From Megamerina dolium (lineage: Eukaryota; Arthropoda; Insecta; Diptera; Megamerinidae), in the NCBI GenBank assembly GCA_963854835.1, contig OY978530.1, positions 39,908,251 through 39,972,250 on the forward strand: 64,000 nt of DNA, in the 5' to 3' direction. A model generated the notes under the pieces. That model had not been told where the DNA came from and did no database searches. It saw only the letters and a program-made list of their open reading frames with translations. Position 1 is the stretch's first letter. Each line of letters starts with the position of its first letter. Made by a program: the position numbers and the translations under genes. Positions 44,331 to 53,775 of this stretch are shown in pieces.

Positions 44331-45360
44331 ATAATGGATGGACAATAATAGCGCCCTAACAAAATAAGAGCCTACCATTGACTTTTTTTTTTAGTGTTGC
44401 AACACTCTGTGTGTGACAGCTTTAGTGTGTATGGATGTGTTGCAGCTAGTGCATGTACGTATGAATGTGCTTATGTGTGCACACACATGACAGTAGTGGA
44501 AATTGAGTTTAGAGTATGAAATATATGTATACGAACGAGAACAAGACCTAGATACCATACTAATTTTTCGACATGTCGTTAATGATTTCGTTAATAATAA
44601 TAATTATTATTAATAACCTCGCATAACAACCTTGTCTCCGCTCGATGAGCGTGAACAAATCGATGTGCTCCAGCCTAGCCATTTGGTACATGATTCAATA
44701 AGACCTGAGGCGTCACGTATGATGTGAATCTTGACGAAGCCTCAGAGGATCTGAGGGGAGACTGTAGGTTCCCCAGATAGTATATCAGCAGCTCATTCGC
44801 ATATCTAAGTCATGCTGGAAGTACTCCGAAGAAATAGAGGTCTGTTAAAGGCTTTTGTATAAACTAACGCAATGTTGGCGGAATGGTGAGTACCTTATGG
44901 CCGCCACAAGGTTGTTGCGAGTCCTTGAGGAGGAGGATATCCGAGACGGCTACTACCCTCGTCTGGATTTTTTAATTAAAACTTCTTAGGCGGCGGTGTC
45001 GAAAATGGAGTGTGAAATTGTTAAAGAACATTTCGTTACAAGAGCAGGAAGGAATATATAGCATAGAGAAAGGGAAATGAAAAAGAAGCAACGTATGCAC
45101 AATGACACAAAGCAATCAATGGTGTGGGTGTTGAGAGAGAGAAAGAGAGCAACCAGCGAATAATAAAAGTGATAGAGCGCACATGCACTCACACAAACTG
45201 TAGCAAACTGAAAATATTATTGTTTTCTTGTTATCAGGACTTCAAAAATAAAAAATCTAGTTCGGCCAATTAGAAACGCTAAAAAAGCCTTTTCAATAAC
45301 ATTTCATATTTTATTTTTAACATGTATGCACGTTAGTTCAATAATCGAAGCATACGTTAG
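44331..45360. other. Unassigned sequence
   Basis: No supported feature. A self-complementary taataataataattattatt block lies at 44591-44613, and (GA)n-like sequence at about 45136-45150. Confidence 0.4.
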
Positions 45361-45386
45361 TAGATAGATAGATAGATAGATAGATA
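45361..45386. repeat. (GATA)n microsatellite, LINE tail
   Basis: Six and a half tagata-type units directly beyond the LINE 3' end. Confidence 0.92.
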
Positions 45387-45573
45387 TAGTTCTTTATTTA
45401 AAAATATTCTTACAAATTATAAATCAACAACTAATACAAAATAAACAATTAAAGAACATACAACAATGACTATACTATAGTCGTCTGTCGGAGATAAACC
45501 TAATATTACATAACATAAAATACTATATTCCAATTAATCTTATTTATCAATATTTTATATATTAACATATACA

Positions 45574-46775
45574 CTATAACACATACTCATTCAATATTAA
45601 TTTTCTATACGTCAAAGCACCAATGATAAATTTAACTAAACCTTCCCAACCAACTTCTTCTGTCCCATTTAATACGTCAATTATTTCCGTTAAATCTAAA
45701 CTATATTTTCCAAAATATCTATATCTAATTCGTTTGAGTATTGGACATTTTCCCAAAAAGTGTGTAATATTCTCCATTTCGTTCAAATTACAAAGAGTGC
45801 AGCTGAGATTCCTATGTCCGCCAAGGTAAATTAAATCGCATCTGGCTTTAAAAATCGATATTATTTTGAATGCGTCCATATTATCATTTATATAACCTTT
45901 ACTAACACAGTGATCCAGATCTGTATACAAACGGGAACTGTTAAATGTTCTTTCCAACATTTTCTCTTTATTTTTAGTGTTTAAGTTTTCTAGTAGCAAC
46001 CTTACATTTTCTTTCCATATTACATTATTTTCTGTTGCCCGTTCCCAATTAATATTAAAATTCTCTCCTAAACCCTGTATTGCCTTCGCCCAAAATATTT
46101 GTTTTGCTAATATCCTTTTAGTTAGTCTATGTGGTAGTCTTTATTCGAATGTTTTATAAATGTATTTTAAGTGCAGTTCGAAAGTGTTTAGATGGCTGTT
46201 TGGTATATTTGTTTCTAAAAGAAGGCAATAAGATGGCGTATTGTCAGGAAGACGCAATATTCTCTTTAGAAAATACATTTGTACTTTGTCTACTTCGTCA
46301 AACATTGCAAAACCCCAAACATGCGCTGCATAGCTTTGGAACTTAGCTGCGGTGTCAATATTACTCCCAAATAATTGTACTCAGATCTTATTTCTACATT
46401 ATCTTCCCTAAAAGTCCATTTTTCTTTTTCTGATAACCTGCCTCCTTTCCTAAACACCATAATAGCGGATTTTGTCAGGTTTACTTCCATATTCCAAGTA
46501 TCGCAATATTTTTCCAGATTATTTATCATGGTTTGTAGTTTGGCAATGTCATCTGATAGTATTACTATGTCGTCTGCGTATAATAGAAGTCGTATATTTA
46601 AGTCGCCTATGTATATCCCTTCCTCTAGACTGTCATGCAAGTCATTTAAATATAGTGAAAACAGTAATGGAGACATTAAGCAACCTTGTTTTACACCTGA
46701 CGAAATATTAAATTTGTCTGATATAGCATCCGCCGTCCATACGTTAGTAACAAATATATGAGAAAATGTTTACAT
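45574..46775 (-). pseudogene. LINE reverse transcriptase and C-terminal domain
   Basis: Two open segments, 46290-46676 and 45574-45999, with a broken stretch between them. The first ends with MQRMFGVLQCLTK, the second starts MLLENLNTKNKEKMLERTF and ends at YRKLILNEYVL. The C-terminal Cys-Cys-His-Cys arrangement is like that of other LINE ORF2 ends. The frame before 46676 continues to about 46775 but has no N-terminal fingers. Confidence 0.75.
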
Positions 46776-47499
46776 AAAACTAATAACTAATATATATTAT
46801 TACAAACATTAAATCAGTCCCTTTCGTTTTACCAACTAAATAACATGTGAATTTAGAAAAGGGCAGCAGCATTCTACAGAAACAGCTTATTACCGAAAAA
46901 CTCAATATTATATTAGTCCATAGTGAATTATATCTCACATGTAACTATTTACTCTTCATCAGACGAATTGGACGAACTATTGTTTAAGAGTCTTATATCC
47001 TTATGAGCTGGACTGCATTCCAGAGTTAAAAGGTACTGTAGTCGTGTCGAATGCGCCATAAGATCAAAGTTTTAGTTGCAATTCGCAATCTCGAATCTTT
47101 TGTCAGTAAGCCAAAATATTCGACCTTTTTGCTTATATATCCTGTAATAGAAATAAATATTCTGCGCAACACAGCTGACTTTAACAGGAAATAATGATAA
47201 TGGCACCAAATATGTTAGACTAAACGTGTTAATGCTAGATGGTAATTCTCATAAAAAATTCTTTTCGCTCTGTAATGCAGCGTTGCACTGAATTTATACA
47301 ATATCTTGCATTGTATGTATGGAGGATTATCGCTAAAAAAAGCTAGTTTGAAAAAAATAAAGACTAGAAAAAGACATAAAGCTAAATCCTAAATTTCGAA
47401 TCTAAATAACAAAAAAAAAATAGTTCTAGCCTAAAAGAGGCTAAACTGGCAACACTGATAATAACGATTAATGTGCATATCAAATAAACTAAACAAATG
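46776..47499. other. Unassigned AT-rich sequence with a weak exon-like frame
   Basis: Mostly without features. On the minus strand, a splice-acceptor-like ctattacag at about 47135-47144 is followed by an open stretch YISKKVEYFGLLTKDSRLRI; a different frame near the end reads LLNNSSSNSSDEE before a stop at about 46953. The two are in different frames, so this is weak. Confidence 0.3.
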
Positions 47500-47672
47500 A
47501 AACCGACTCTCCTGTTCACATACCCTTTCATCTTAAAATTGTAATGGTAAAAAGGTATGAAAAGTAGTTATAATATATTAATATACACTTAGCAGAAAAA
47601 GTGTACGTACAAGAAGTAAACAATTTTTCGCTGCACTAAATACCAATAAGGAAATAACTTTTCTCAAAAGAA

Positions 47673-47806
47673 ATTATTTTTTATTTAAATGCTAGAGTAC
47701 TATGTACACTTTAAGCCTAAATACATTAAATTATAATGTACAGAAAAATTATGAGAAATAAAAGAATTCAAAAGCACCTATTAATTGGTCAGAAAAAGTC
47801 TATGTA
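47673..47806. repeat. Tc1 element terminal inverted repeat, left
   Basis: Pairs with the complement of 49009-49142. Both start attattttttatttaaa on the outer side. Confidence 0.85.
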
Positions 47807-47837
47807 AATTATTGTTTTTTGTGGGTTTTTGAAAAGA

Positions 47838-48868
47838 TTAGTAGCTGGTTGGGTAACCTTTCCGTTTTAGGACTTCTTGCAATCGGTTTGGCATAGACCT
47901 GACTAACTTGGAAGTGTCCTCCGTTGAAATTTTGTGCCACTCATCTAAAATCACATTTTTAAGCATTTGCTTGGAGGTGATGGTGTGCTGCCTTATCCTG
48001 CGCTCAAGCAAATCCCACAAATGTTCAATAGGATTAAGGTCAGGTGATTGTGGAGGGGTGTTGCATTGATGCGGGACATTATATAATATCCAAAGCTTCA
48101 CATTATGGGCAGTATGCTTCGGGTCGTTATCCTGTTGAAAGTGCCAGCCAGAACCCAGGCCGAGATTTTCAGCACTCTGCTACAAATATTCTTTTAAAAT
48201 ATTTAAATAAGCTCTCTGATCAATAATTGACTCAATGAACACCAAATTGCCGACTACCTTGGCAGCCATACATCCCCACACCATAATACCATCTCCGCCA
48301 TGTTTAACCGTGCCCAGAAGATTTTGCGCATGAAAGGCTGTGGATGGTTTCCGCCACACAAGCTGACGTCCTTTAATACCTAACAGGCAAAACTTGCTCT
48401 CATCTGAGAATAGCACCTTCTCTCAGAACTCTGGCGGCTTATTTATATATTGTTTGGCAAAAGAAATTCGTTTTTGTCGGTTTATGAGCGAAATAAACGG
48501 CTTCCTACGCGCTACGCGGCCACGATAGTTAGCTTTTTGTTTTTTTTAAATTTTGCGCACGGTGTCGTTATGCATGGTTTTGTTAAACTGCTTAACATTT
48601 TGAGCAATTTTCATTGTGGTCAGTCGAGGATTATCCTGAACAAGCCGCAAAACACATCTATTTTCTCGTTGGGTCAGAATAGGAGGTCGTCCTGAACGCG
48701 GTTGCGACACGAAAGTTCCATTTTTTTGAAATTATTCATCACCGTTTGAATTGTGGGGTGTGCTCTCCCAAGGATTTAAGCAATTTCACGGAAAGTTTGG
48801 CCTTCTTTCCATAGTTTTATTATAATTTTCCGTTCTTCAACTCCAATTTCCTTTCTTTTTGAATTCAT
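47838..48868 (-). pseudogene. Tc1-like transposase, stops but intact DD34E triad
   Basis: Start at 48868 (MNSKRKEIGVEERKIIIKLW), a helix-turn-helix N-terminus. Length of about 343 codons is that of the family. Catalytic part: VLFSDESKF-like LFSDESKFCLLGIKGRQLVW (first Asp), HFQQDNDPKHTAHNVKLW (second Asp) and SPDLNPIEHLWDLLERR (Glu); the second-to-third spacing is 34. A stop lies in the EYL-QSAE stretch at about 48180, and the N-terminal third has several stops or frame changes. Not functional. Confidence 0.85.
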
Positions 48869-49008
48869 CTTTATTAAACTTCTTGAAATAGACTATACAA
48901 AGCACAAAATCGAACCACAATATGTATTAAATATAGAACTTGTGAAAAAAAACTTTTGATGGCACGAGCGATCGAGCAAATGAGCGGGGAAGTCCGTTTT
49001 CGTTTCTG

Positions 49009-49142
49009 TACGTAGACTTTTTCTGACCAATTAACAGGTGCTTTTGAATTCTTTTATTTCTCATAATTTTTCTGTACATTATAATTTAATGTATTTGGGC
49101 TTAAAGTAAACATAATACTCTTACTTTTAAATAAAAAATAAT
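49009..49142. repeat. Tc1 element terminal inverted repeat, right
   Basis: Complement of 47673-47806 with scattered differences. Confidence 0.85.
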
Positions 49143-49737
49143 AAACACATATAATTTTACGGATTAATAAAATAAAATGCCAAATAAACACAAACCAGTT
49201 ATAACTTTTACTGTTTTACGTCATTTTTCACTAAAATTCTATAATTATGAAAAATCAGAAAACATTTAGTACTATTATAATGAGCCAATTTTTGCACTTG
49301 TGAAAATCGTAACACACCATTAATGGTGAATGGATTTTACTGCATTGTTGCACTAATATTAAAATTTATGCATAAACTTATAAAACTATTAAAATTTGAG
49401 CAACATTTACGTGTATATACTTAGGTAATATAGTAATATAGTTGCAAAAAATGTATATTATTTAGCACTTACTAATTTTAAATGTAAATAAGTTGCTATG
49501 TGTAAAATATTATTAAAATTTTACAGTTAGAGACATAACCATGTGCATCACTAAATTCATTACACCATATCCTTGACATTTCGTTGAAGTGTTTATTTTT
49601 GTTTACTTGGATTTCGGTAAGTGTGCATATTTATTTATTTAAGTACAAAGAAATGATTTAATTTCTTTATTTTTTGTAGAACAATGTCACAGATTTACAT
49701 CGATGTGACTGAACCTAAGGCACATTTTCTAATTGTA

Positions 49738-49860
49738 GGCATTTCTCTTTTTATCTAAAATTAAAGAAAAACAGCATTTGAAATAAATTGTTATGAAATA
49801 TAATCAAAACAAAAATTTGCATCTTACCGCTCTGTAAATCTCATACGAAAATTATGGTGT
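49738..49860. repeat. Inverted repeat Y, left arm
   Basis: About 120 bases with tatgaaatataatcaaaaca and tttgcatctta, complementary to 50500-50610 with about 10-15 differences or small gaps. The interior (49861-50499) is unique sequence. Confidence 0.75.
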
Positions 49861-50499
49861 CGTCCGAGTGCTTTTGCATAATATGCGCCTTAGAAAACCT
49901 AGAACTGAATCTTTTTCAAAGTTGTCACAAATACCAATGCTCAATACATATGCACGGCGCCTTTAACAAAAAACGTACCATGATTTATTCCCGACAAAAA
50001 TGTTCACCACTGTGTTTGACACAAGAAGTACCCGTTTCAGGTGGTGCTAATTAAACGACAACCGAAAATAACTAAAACCACATCTATTTGAATATTCCAC
50101 TGAAATAGATTGTGCACATACAACATGTGTAAAACATATACAAAAACGAGTGAAAACAAATAGGAAGCAAACGAAAAAAGCAATATAAATAAAATAAAAA
50201 CCTAAATATCAATAATGTTATGGTTGTAAGACCATTTTTTTATTGCTGGAAGGAACAATTCGTTGGTGATTACATTAGAAAACTCGAAATAAACATTTAT
50301 TATCCGATCCAATTTTTTTGGTTGCTGAAGATTGTAGCCATATAAATTGTTGAGTGGTAACGAAGTTTTGCTAGTAACAACGGCGTGATTGCTATAGCGA
50401 ACGACAACCAGAACTGACTGTCGAGTAAGTGTTCATTTTGGAGATCATTTCGTATTTTGTATTTCTAACAACAGCATATTAGGTAATAACACCACCTAA

Positions 50500-50610
50500 A
50501 TTGTATTGCACCATAATTTTCATTTGATATTTACAGAGGGATAAGATGCAAATTTTTGTTTTGATTATATTTCATAGCCATTTATTATTTTAGATAAAAG
50601 GAGGGCATAT
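50500..50610. repeat. Inverted repeat Y, right arm
   Basis: Complement of 49738-49860. It ends exactly where inverted repeat Z begins (50611). Confidence 0.75.
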
Positions 50611-50960
50611 GTGCCGATTACGGACTCAGAAGGAAAAAAAAATAAAAAATTGCCTCGAATAGAGCTTCGTTATGTGAATATAAAAAATAAAAAAAAAGTC
50701 TCTGCAAATGCCCACACAAGGCGTGGTTCAAGGTCAAAGTTCAAAATTGAGGTCGAGATTACTCGAGAGACAAACAAGTTTTTTCTACAATATGGGTATC
50801 AAAACACAGGTAATTTTAATACCTTTTCATAGGTATATAACATTTTATATGACTTTTTAACTTTTTAAATGTTATGACGAAAATTATAAATTTTTTATAA
50901 AAATTTTGTAAAAACCGATTTTTTTTTTTCGAAAAATCCCCCCATTAACCTATCAAAAAT
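50611..50960. repeat. Terminal inverted repeat of element Z, left
   Basis: Complement of 52275-52633; the first 170 bases are highly similar, the remainder looser. Confidence 0.8.
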
Positions 50961-51421
50961 TATATATTATTTCAAAGATCATAGGATTACCTTTCCAATG
51001 GTATATAAAACATATTTTTAAAGAATTTTTATATATTTTTAATATATTTTTTTATGGTCATACTTTCGCTATAGCAAATATGTGCACAGAGGAATAGTGA
51101 GGCAGTTATAATCATAGCGGTAGACATAGACAAAAGAATTAAGGAAAAATAGGATGAAATAGTATAATTAACTAATTCTTTTATTAATCTGATAAAGACA
51201 ACATTGTTTGTATATTGGCGCAACCAGCAAAATTATTGTTAATTGCGAATACAAAAATTTTAGGTTACACTGTTCAGTCCCGTTATTTCAAAAGTTACGA
51301 ATTAGCTTCAAGTAAGACAAATTTGATTTGATTTTAGCAAGGATTTTTAATACAAATTGAAATGAGTGAACTTAATTTGTGTAAAATAAATATATTATTT
51401 GAAACGACTAACTTTTTTAAA

Positions 51422-51502
51422 ATGGCAGGAAATCTCTACAATCCGTTAGAGCCCTGCGTTGTAGATTACCCTGATGGTGAATACAATATCGAAACTAATT
51501 AA
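51422..51502 (+). other. Small open frame in element Z
   Basis: 26 residues, MAGNLYNPLEPCVVDYPDGE..., ending in TAA. A second open stretch just after the array, 52122-52208, reads TEFEDMQVIVSKAVHIGNTM before TGA. Neither is recognised. They might be exon remnants of a lost gene, but both are short. Confidence 0.3.
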
Positions 51503-51568
51503 TAAAATTTCAATAGTAAAATTACAAAGAGATTTCAATGCTAAAACGTTTGTCGCAAAGCTTGCGTG

Positions 51569-52122
51569 AGGCCTATAAGGGTTATTTTTTTAGCGCCCGG
51601 CGGAAGGCCGGCTATCAAAAAAGCTTTTGTCCTAAAATACTGTTGGTCGAGAAGCCGGCGTCGGGCCTATAAGGGTTATTTTTTTAGCGCCCGGCCGAAG
51701 GACGGTTTCAAAAAAGCTTTTATCCTAAAATACTGTTGGTCGCGAAGCCGGGGTCGGGCCTATAAGGGTTATTTTTTTAGCGCTCAGCGGAAGGCCGGCT
51801 ATCAAAAAAGCTTTTGTCCTAAAATACTGTTGGCCGGAAGCCGGCGTCGGGCCTATAAGGGTTATTTTTTTAGCCCCCGGCCGAAGGCCGGCTATCAAAA
51901 AAGCATTTGTCCTAAAATAATGTTGGTTGCGAAGCCGGCGTCGGGCCTATAAGGGTTATTTTTTTAGCGCCCGACCGAAGGCCGGCTATCAAAAAAGCTT
52001 TTGTCCTAAAATACTGTTGGTTGCGAAGCCGGCGTCGGGCCTATAAGGGTTATTTTTTTAGCGCCCAGCCGAAGGCCGGCTATCAAAAAAGCTTTTGTCC
52101 TAAAATACTGTTGGTTGCGATA
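51569..52122. repeat. Tandem array, about six 93-94-bp units
   Basis: Marker agcg/agcc after the T-run occurs at 51592, 51686, 51779, 51872, 51966 and 52060, giving periods 94, 93, 93, 94, 94. Units contain gcctataagggttattt, ccggccgaaggccggct, atcaaaaaagcttttgtcc and taaaatactgttgg. The GC-rich part (ccggcc-gaa-ggccgg) can fold on itself. The period is not a multiple of three, so it is not coding. Confidence 0.93.
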
Positions 52123-52274
52123 CTGAATTTGAAGACATGCAGGTAATTGTATCGAAAGCCGTCCATATTGGAAACACGATGAAGTATCAGCTTGAAAACA
52201 ATTTTTGAAATGCATACAAATTCTGGAAAAATATGTTTTATACACCGTTGTAAAGGTAATTCTACAAGCTTTAG

Positions 52275-52633
52275 TATGGTGCTAAATTTTAGATAGGTAA
52301 ATAAGGCTTATTTTCGAAAAAAAATTGGTTTTTGAAAAAAAAAAATTTCAAATTTATAGTTTTGATAATAACTTTTAAAATGTAAAAAATAGGTATTAAA
52401 TTATATATATCAGTAGAAAGGTATTTAAAAAACCTTTCTTATGATACCCATATTATAGAAAAAAATTACGTCTCTATCGAATAATCTCGACCTCAATTTT
52501 GAACTTTGACCTTGAGCCACGCCTTGTATGGGCATTTGCAGAGACAAATTTTTTACTTTCTATATTCACAAAACGAAGCTCTATCCGAGGCAATTTTTTA
52601 TTTTTTTTTTCCTTCTGAGTCCGTATTCTGCAC
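52275..52633. repeat. Terminal inverted repeat of element Z, right
   Basis: Complement of 50611-50960, ending gcac at 52630-52633. Confidence 0.8.
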
Positions 52634-52775
52634 TTGTTCCAAAAGGAGAAAAGCCGACAATTAGAAAGTGTGCCTTAGGATCCGATGGACTGATGTCGCA
52701 TGTTTATGCTACTATTTGTGTGAGGGATGGGGTGCCAGGTGGACTCATTCCAACAATGGCTACTTCCTCCAGGTG
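52634..52775 (+). other. Candidate terminal coding exon
   Basis: Directly after element Z, an open frame reads VPKGEKPTIRKCALGSDGLM then SHVYATICVRDGVPGGLIPT and stops at TGA (52774-52776). A T-rich tract precedes it and aataaa follows at about 52903. I do not recognise the protein. It may be a host last exon or a remnant; the start is unknown. Confidence 0.3.
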
Positions 52776-52942
52776 ATAGTGGTGTATGTGATTGTGGGAT
52801 AGTTGTTGTGCAATGCTGTTGTTGTTGTTGGTTATTTTGTTATATATGATGATGTGTTTTGTGTTTCTGTTGCTGCTACAACGATGGTTGGTTATTTATT
52901 ACAATAAATGGATTATAACACACGCGTTTTTTTTTCTATTTG

Positions 52943-52955
52943 TAAATATAAAATA
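52943..52955. repeat. Target-site duplication of SINE E, left copy
   Basis: taaatataaaata, repeated at 53321-53333. Confidence 0.85.
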
Positions 52956-53320
52956 GTGGGTGCCGTAGCTCAGTGGTTAGTGTGTTCGCCTTCTGATCTG
53001 TAGGTCGTGGTTCAATCCCCGGCTGATGCATAACAAATTTAATATCGATAAGATTTTTCTTTCGAACGGTACCCACCTGTCGGCAAGCAATTGGGAATTC
53101 TTCCGACAGTAGCAATATGCCATGAAAAAGCTTCTTAAAGAACTCTGTGACAAAGCTCAGAAAAAGTGATGTCACAAGTGTTCTGCCGTTCGGAACCGGC
53201 TAAAATAAGTAGGTCCCTTCTAATATTGTCCAAAATTTAAGACTCACAACAGTAATGGAAGAGAAGCTCGGCCAATGAGCCCTTTGGGGCTTTATGTGCC
53301 ACATATTTATTTTTTTTTAA
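52956..53320 (+). mobile_element. tRNA-derived SINE, complete copy (SINE E)
   Basis: Starts gtgggtgccgtagctcagtg, the same 5' end as SINE A. A box TAGCTCAGTGGTTAG, B box GGTTCAATCCC, about 75-base tRNA-like head, then the unrelated body with ATATCGATAAGATTTTTCTT, gatgtcacaag and ggaaccggctaaaataagta. The 3' end has the hairpin gagccc-ttt-ggggctt, then gtgccac and an AT-rich tail. Flanked by 13-bp exact repeats, so it is a full insertion of about 365 bases. Confidence 0.9.
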
Positions 53321-53333
53321 TAAATATAAAATA
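53321..53333. repeat. Target-site duplication of SINE E, right copy
   Basis: taaatataaaata, as at 52943-52955. Confidence 0.85.
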
Positions 53334-53775
53334 TTTGTTCGATTTATTCGTTTTAACTATATAGAGACAGATTAATATTTTTGCGCGCATTGTCTGTGTA
53401 TTTACTTTGAGAAGTATATCGGGAATAATAATACAAACTATGCTAATAAGGCAACGGAGAGTTGGTAAAACCAATGTTGCCAACACTCAAAGAAAGTGAA
53501 AGTAAATTTTCAGAGCAGTGCGTGCGTTTTTCATTCTGGCGTAGACAGCTACCAAGCGCGGAGCAGCATCCAGAATACAAGCAATATCTATTTTTAATCT
53601 TCTTCCTCAAATAAATATATAGTTGAACAAAAATGTTAAATCAGTAGAAGAAAGCAACAATAAAAGAAACAACTAATTGTACTGTCGGTTTCTCGTTTAT
53701 TTGAACTCCACGAATAAGTTTTTTTCATAGACTTCACACATAGCAACCGCGCTCTTACTAGTGAGGACACTCGGT
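53334..53775. other. Unassigned spacer
   Basis: No coding signal. Possible LTR-like composition, but no ends or duplications seen. Confidence 0.35.

Larger units (their letters stand above)
45361..46775 (-). mobile_element. LINE of unassigned clade with GATA-type 3' tail
   Basis: Minus strand. It has an RT palm at 46290-46775 (GVKQGCLMSPLLFSLYLNDL, LLLYADDIVILSDDI, EVNLTKSAIMVFRKGG, YNYLGVILTPQLS) and a C-terminal region at 45574-45999 with a cysteine motif (CTLCNLNEMENITHFLGKCP). The 3' end on the minus strand is aaataaagaactata, then TATC repeats (45361-45386), the way several LINEs end in short repeats. 5'-truncated at about 46775 within RT. The catalytic YADD is intact. The clade is not assigned. 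Confidence 0.78.
47673..49142 (-). mobile_element. Tc1-like transposon with about 134-bp terminal inverted repeats
   Basis: Inverted repeats at 47673-47806 and 49009-49142 match over about 134 bases with few differences, including gcacctgttaattggtcaga and the segment gtctacgta at the inner ends. Between them is a transposase (47838-48868). Tc1-like elements move by cut and paste at TA sites. Length about 1.47 kb is normal for the family. Confidence 0.87.
47500..49650 (-). repeat. Non-coding repeat X, copy 1 (contains a Tc1 transposon)
   Basis: The minus-strand sequence from 49650 to about 49430 matches 57236-57460, and 47580 to 47510 matches 57500-57565; both also share a gagagtcggtttca segment. 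Copy 1 is therefore interrupted by the Tc1 element at 47673-49142 and other sequence. No protein is recognised. It may be a non-autonomous transposon or a dispersed repeat. Confidence 0.65.
50611..52633. mobile_element. Long inverted-repeat element Z with internal tandem array
   Basis: A 2.0-kb unit with terminal inverted repeats of roughly 350 bases (50611-50960 and 52275-52633). The outer 170 bases match best, including gtgc at the tips, tacggactcagaaggaaaaa, and ggtcaaagttcaaaattgag. The inner half of each arm is more diverged. Inside are about 600 unique bases, a 27-codon frame (51422-51502) and a 93-94-bp tandem array (51569-52122). No transposase recognised and no target duplication found. 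It may be a non-autonomous foldback-like element. Confidence 0.72.

Noticed and set aside
44591..44613. A regulatory palindrome
   Set aside because: taataataataattattatt is simple-repeat sequence that is self-complementary by composition.
51566..51952. A repeat protein encoded by the 94-bp array
   Set aside because: Unit lengths of 93 and 94 change the frame from unit to unit, and the open frame is only a by-product of stop-poor GC-rich units.
51569..52122. A CRISPR array
   Set aside because: The units are contiguous 93-94-bp repeats without unique spacers, in an insect-type genome full of retrotransposons.
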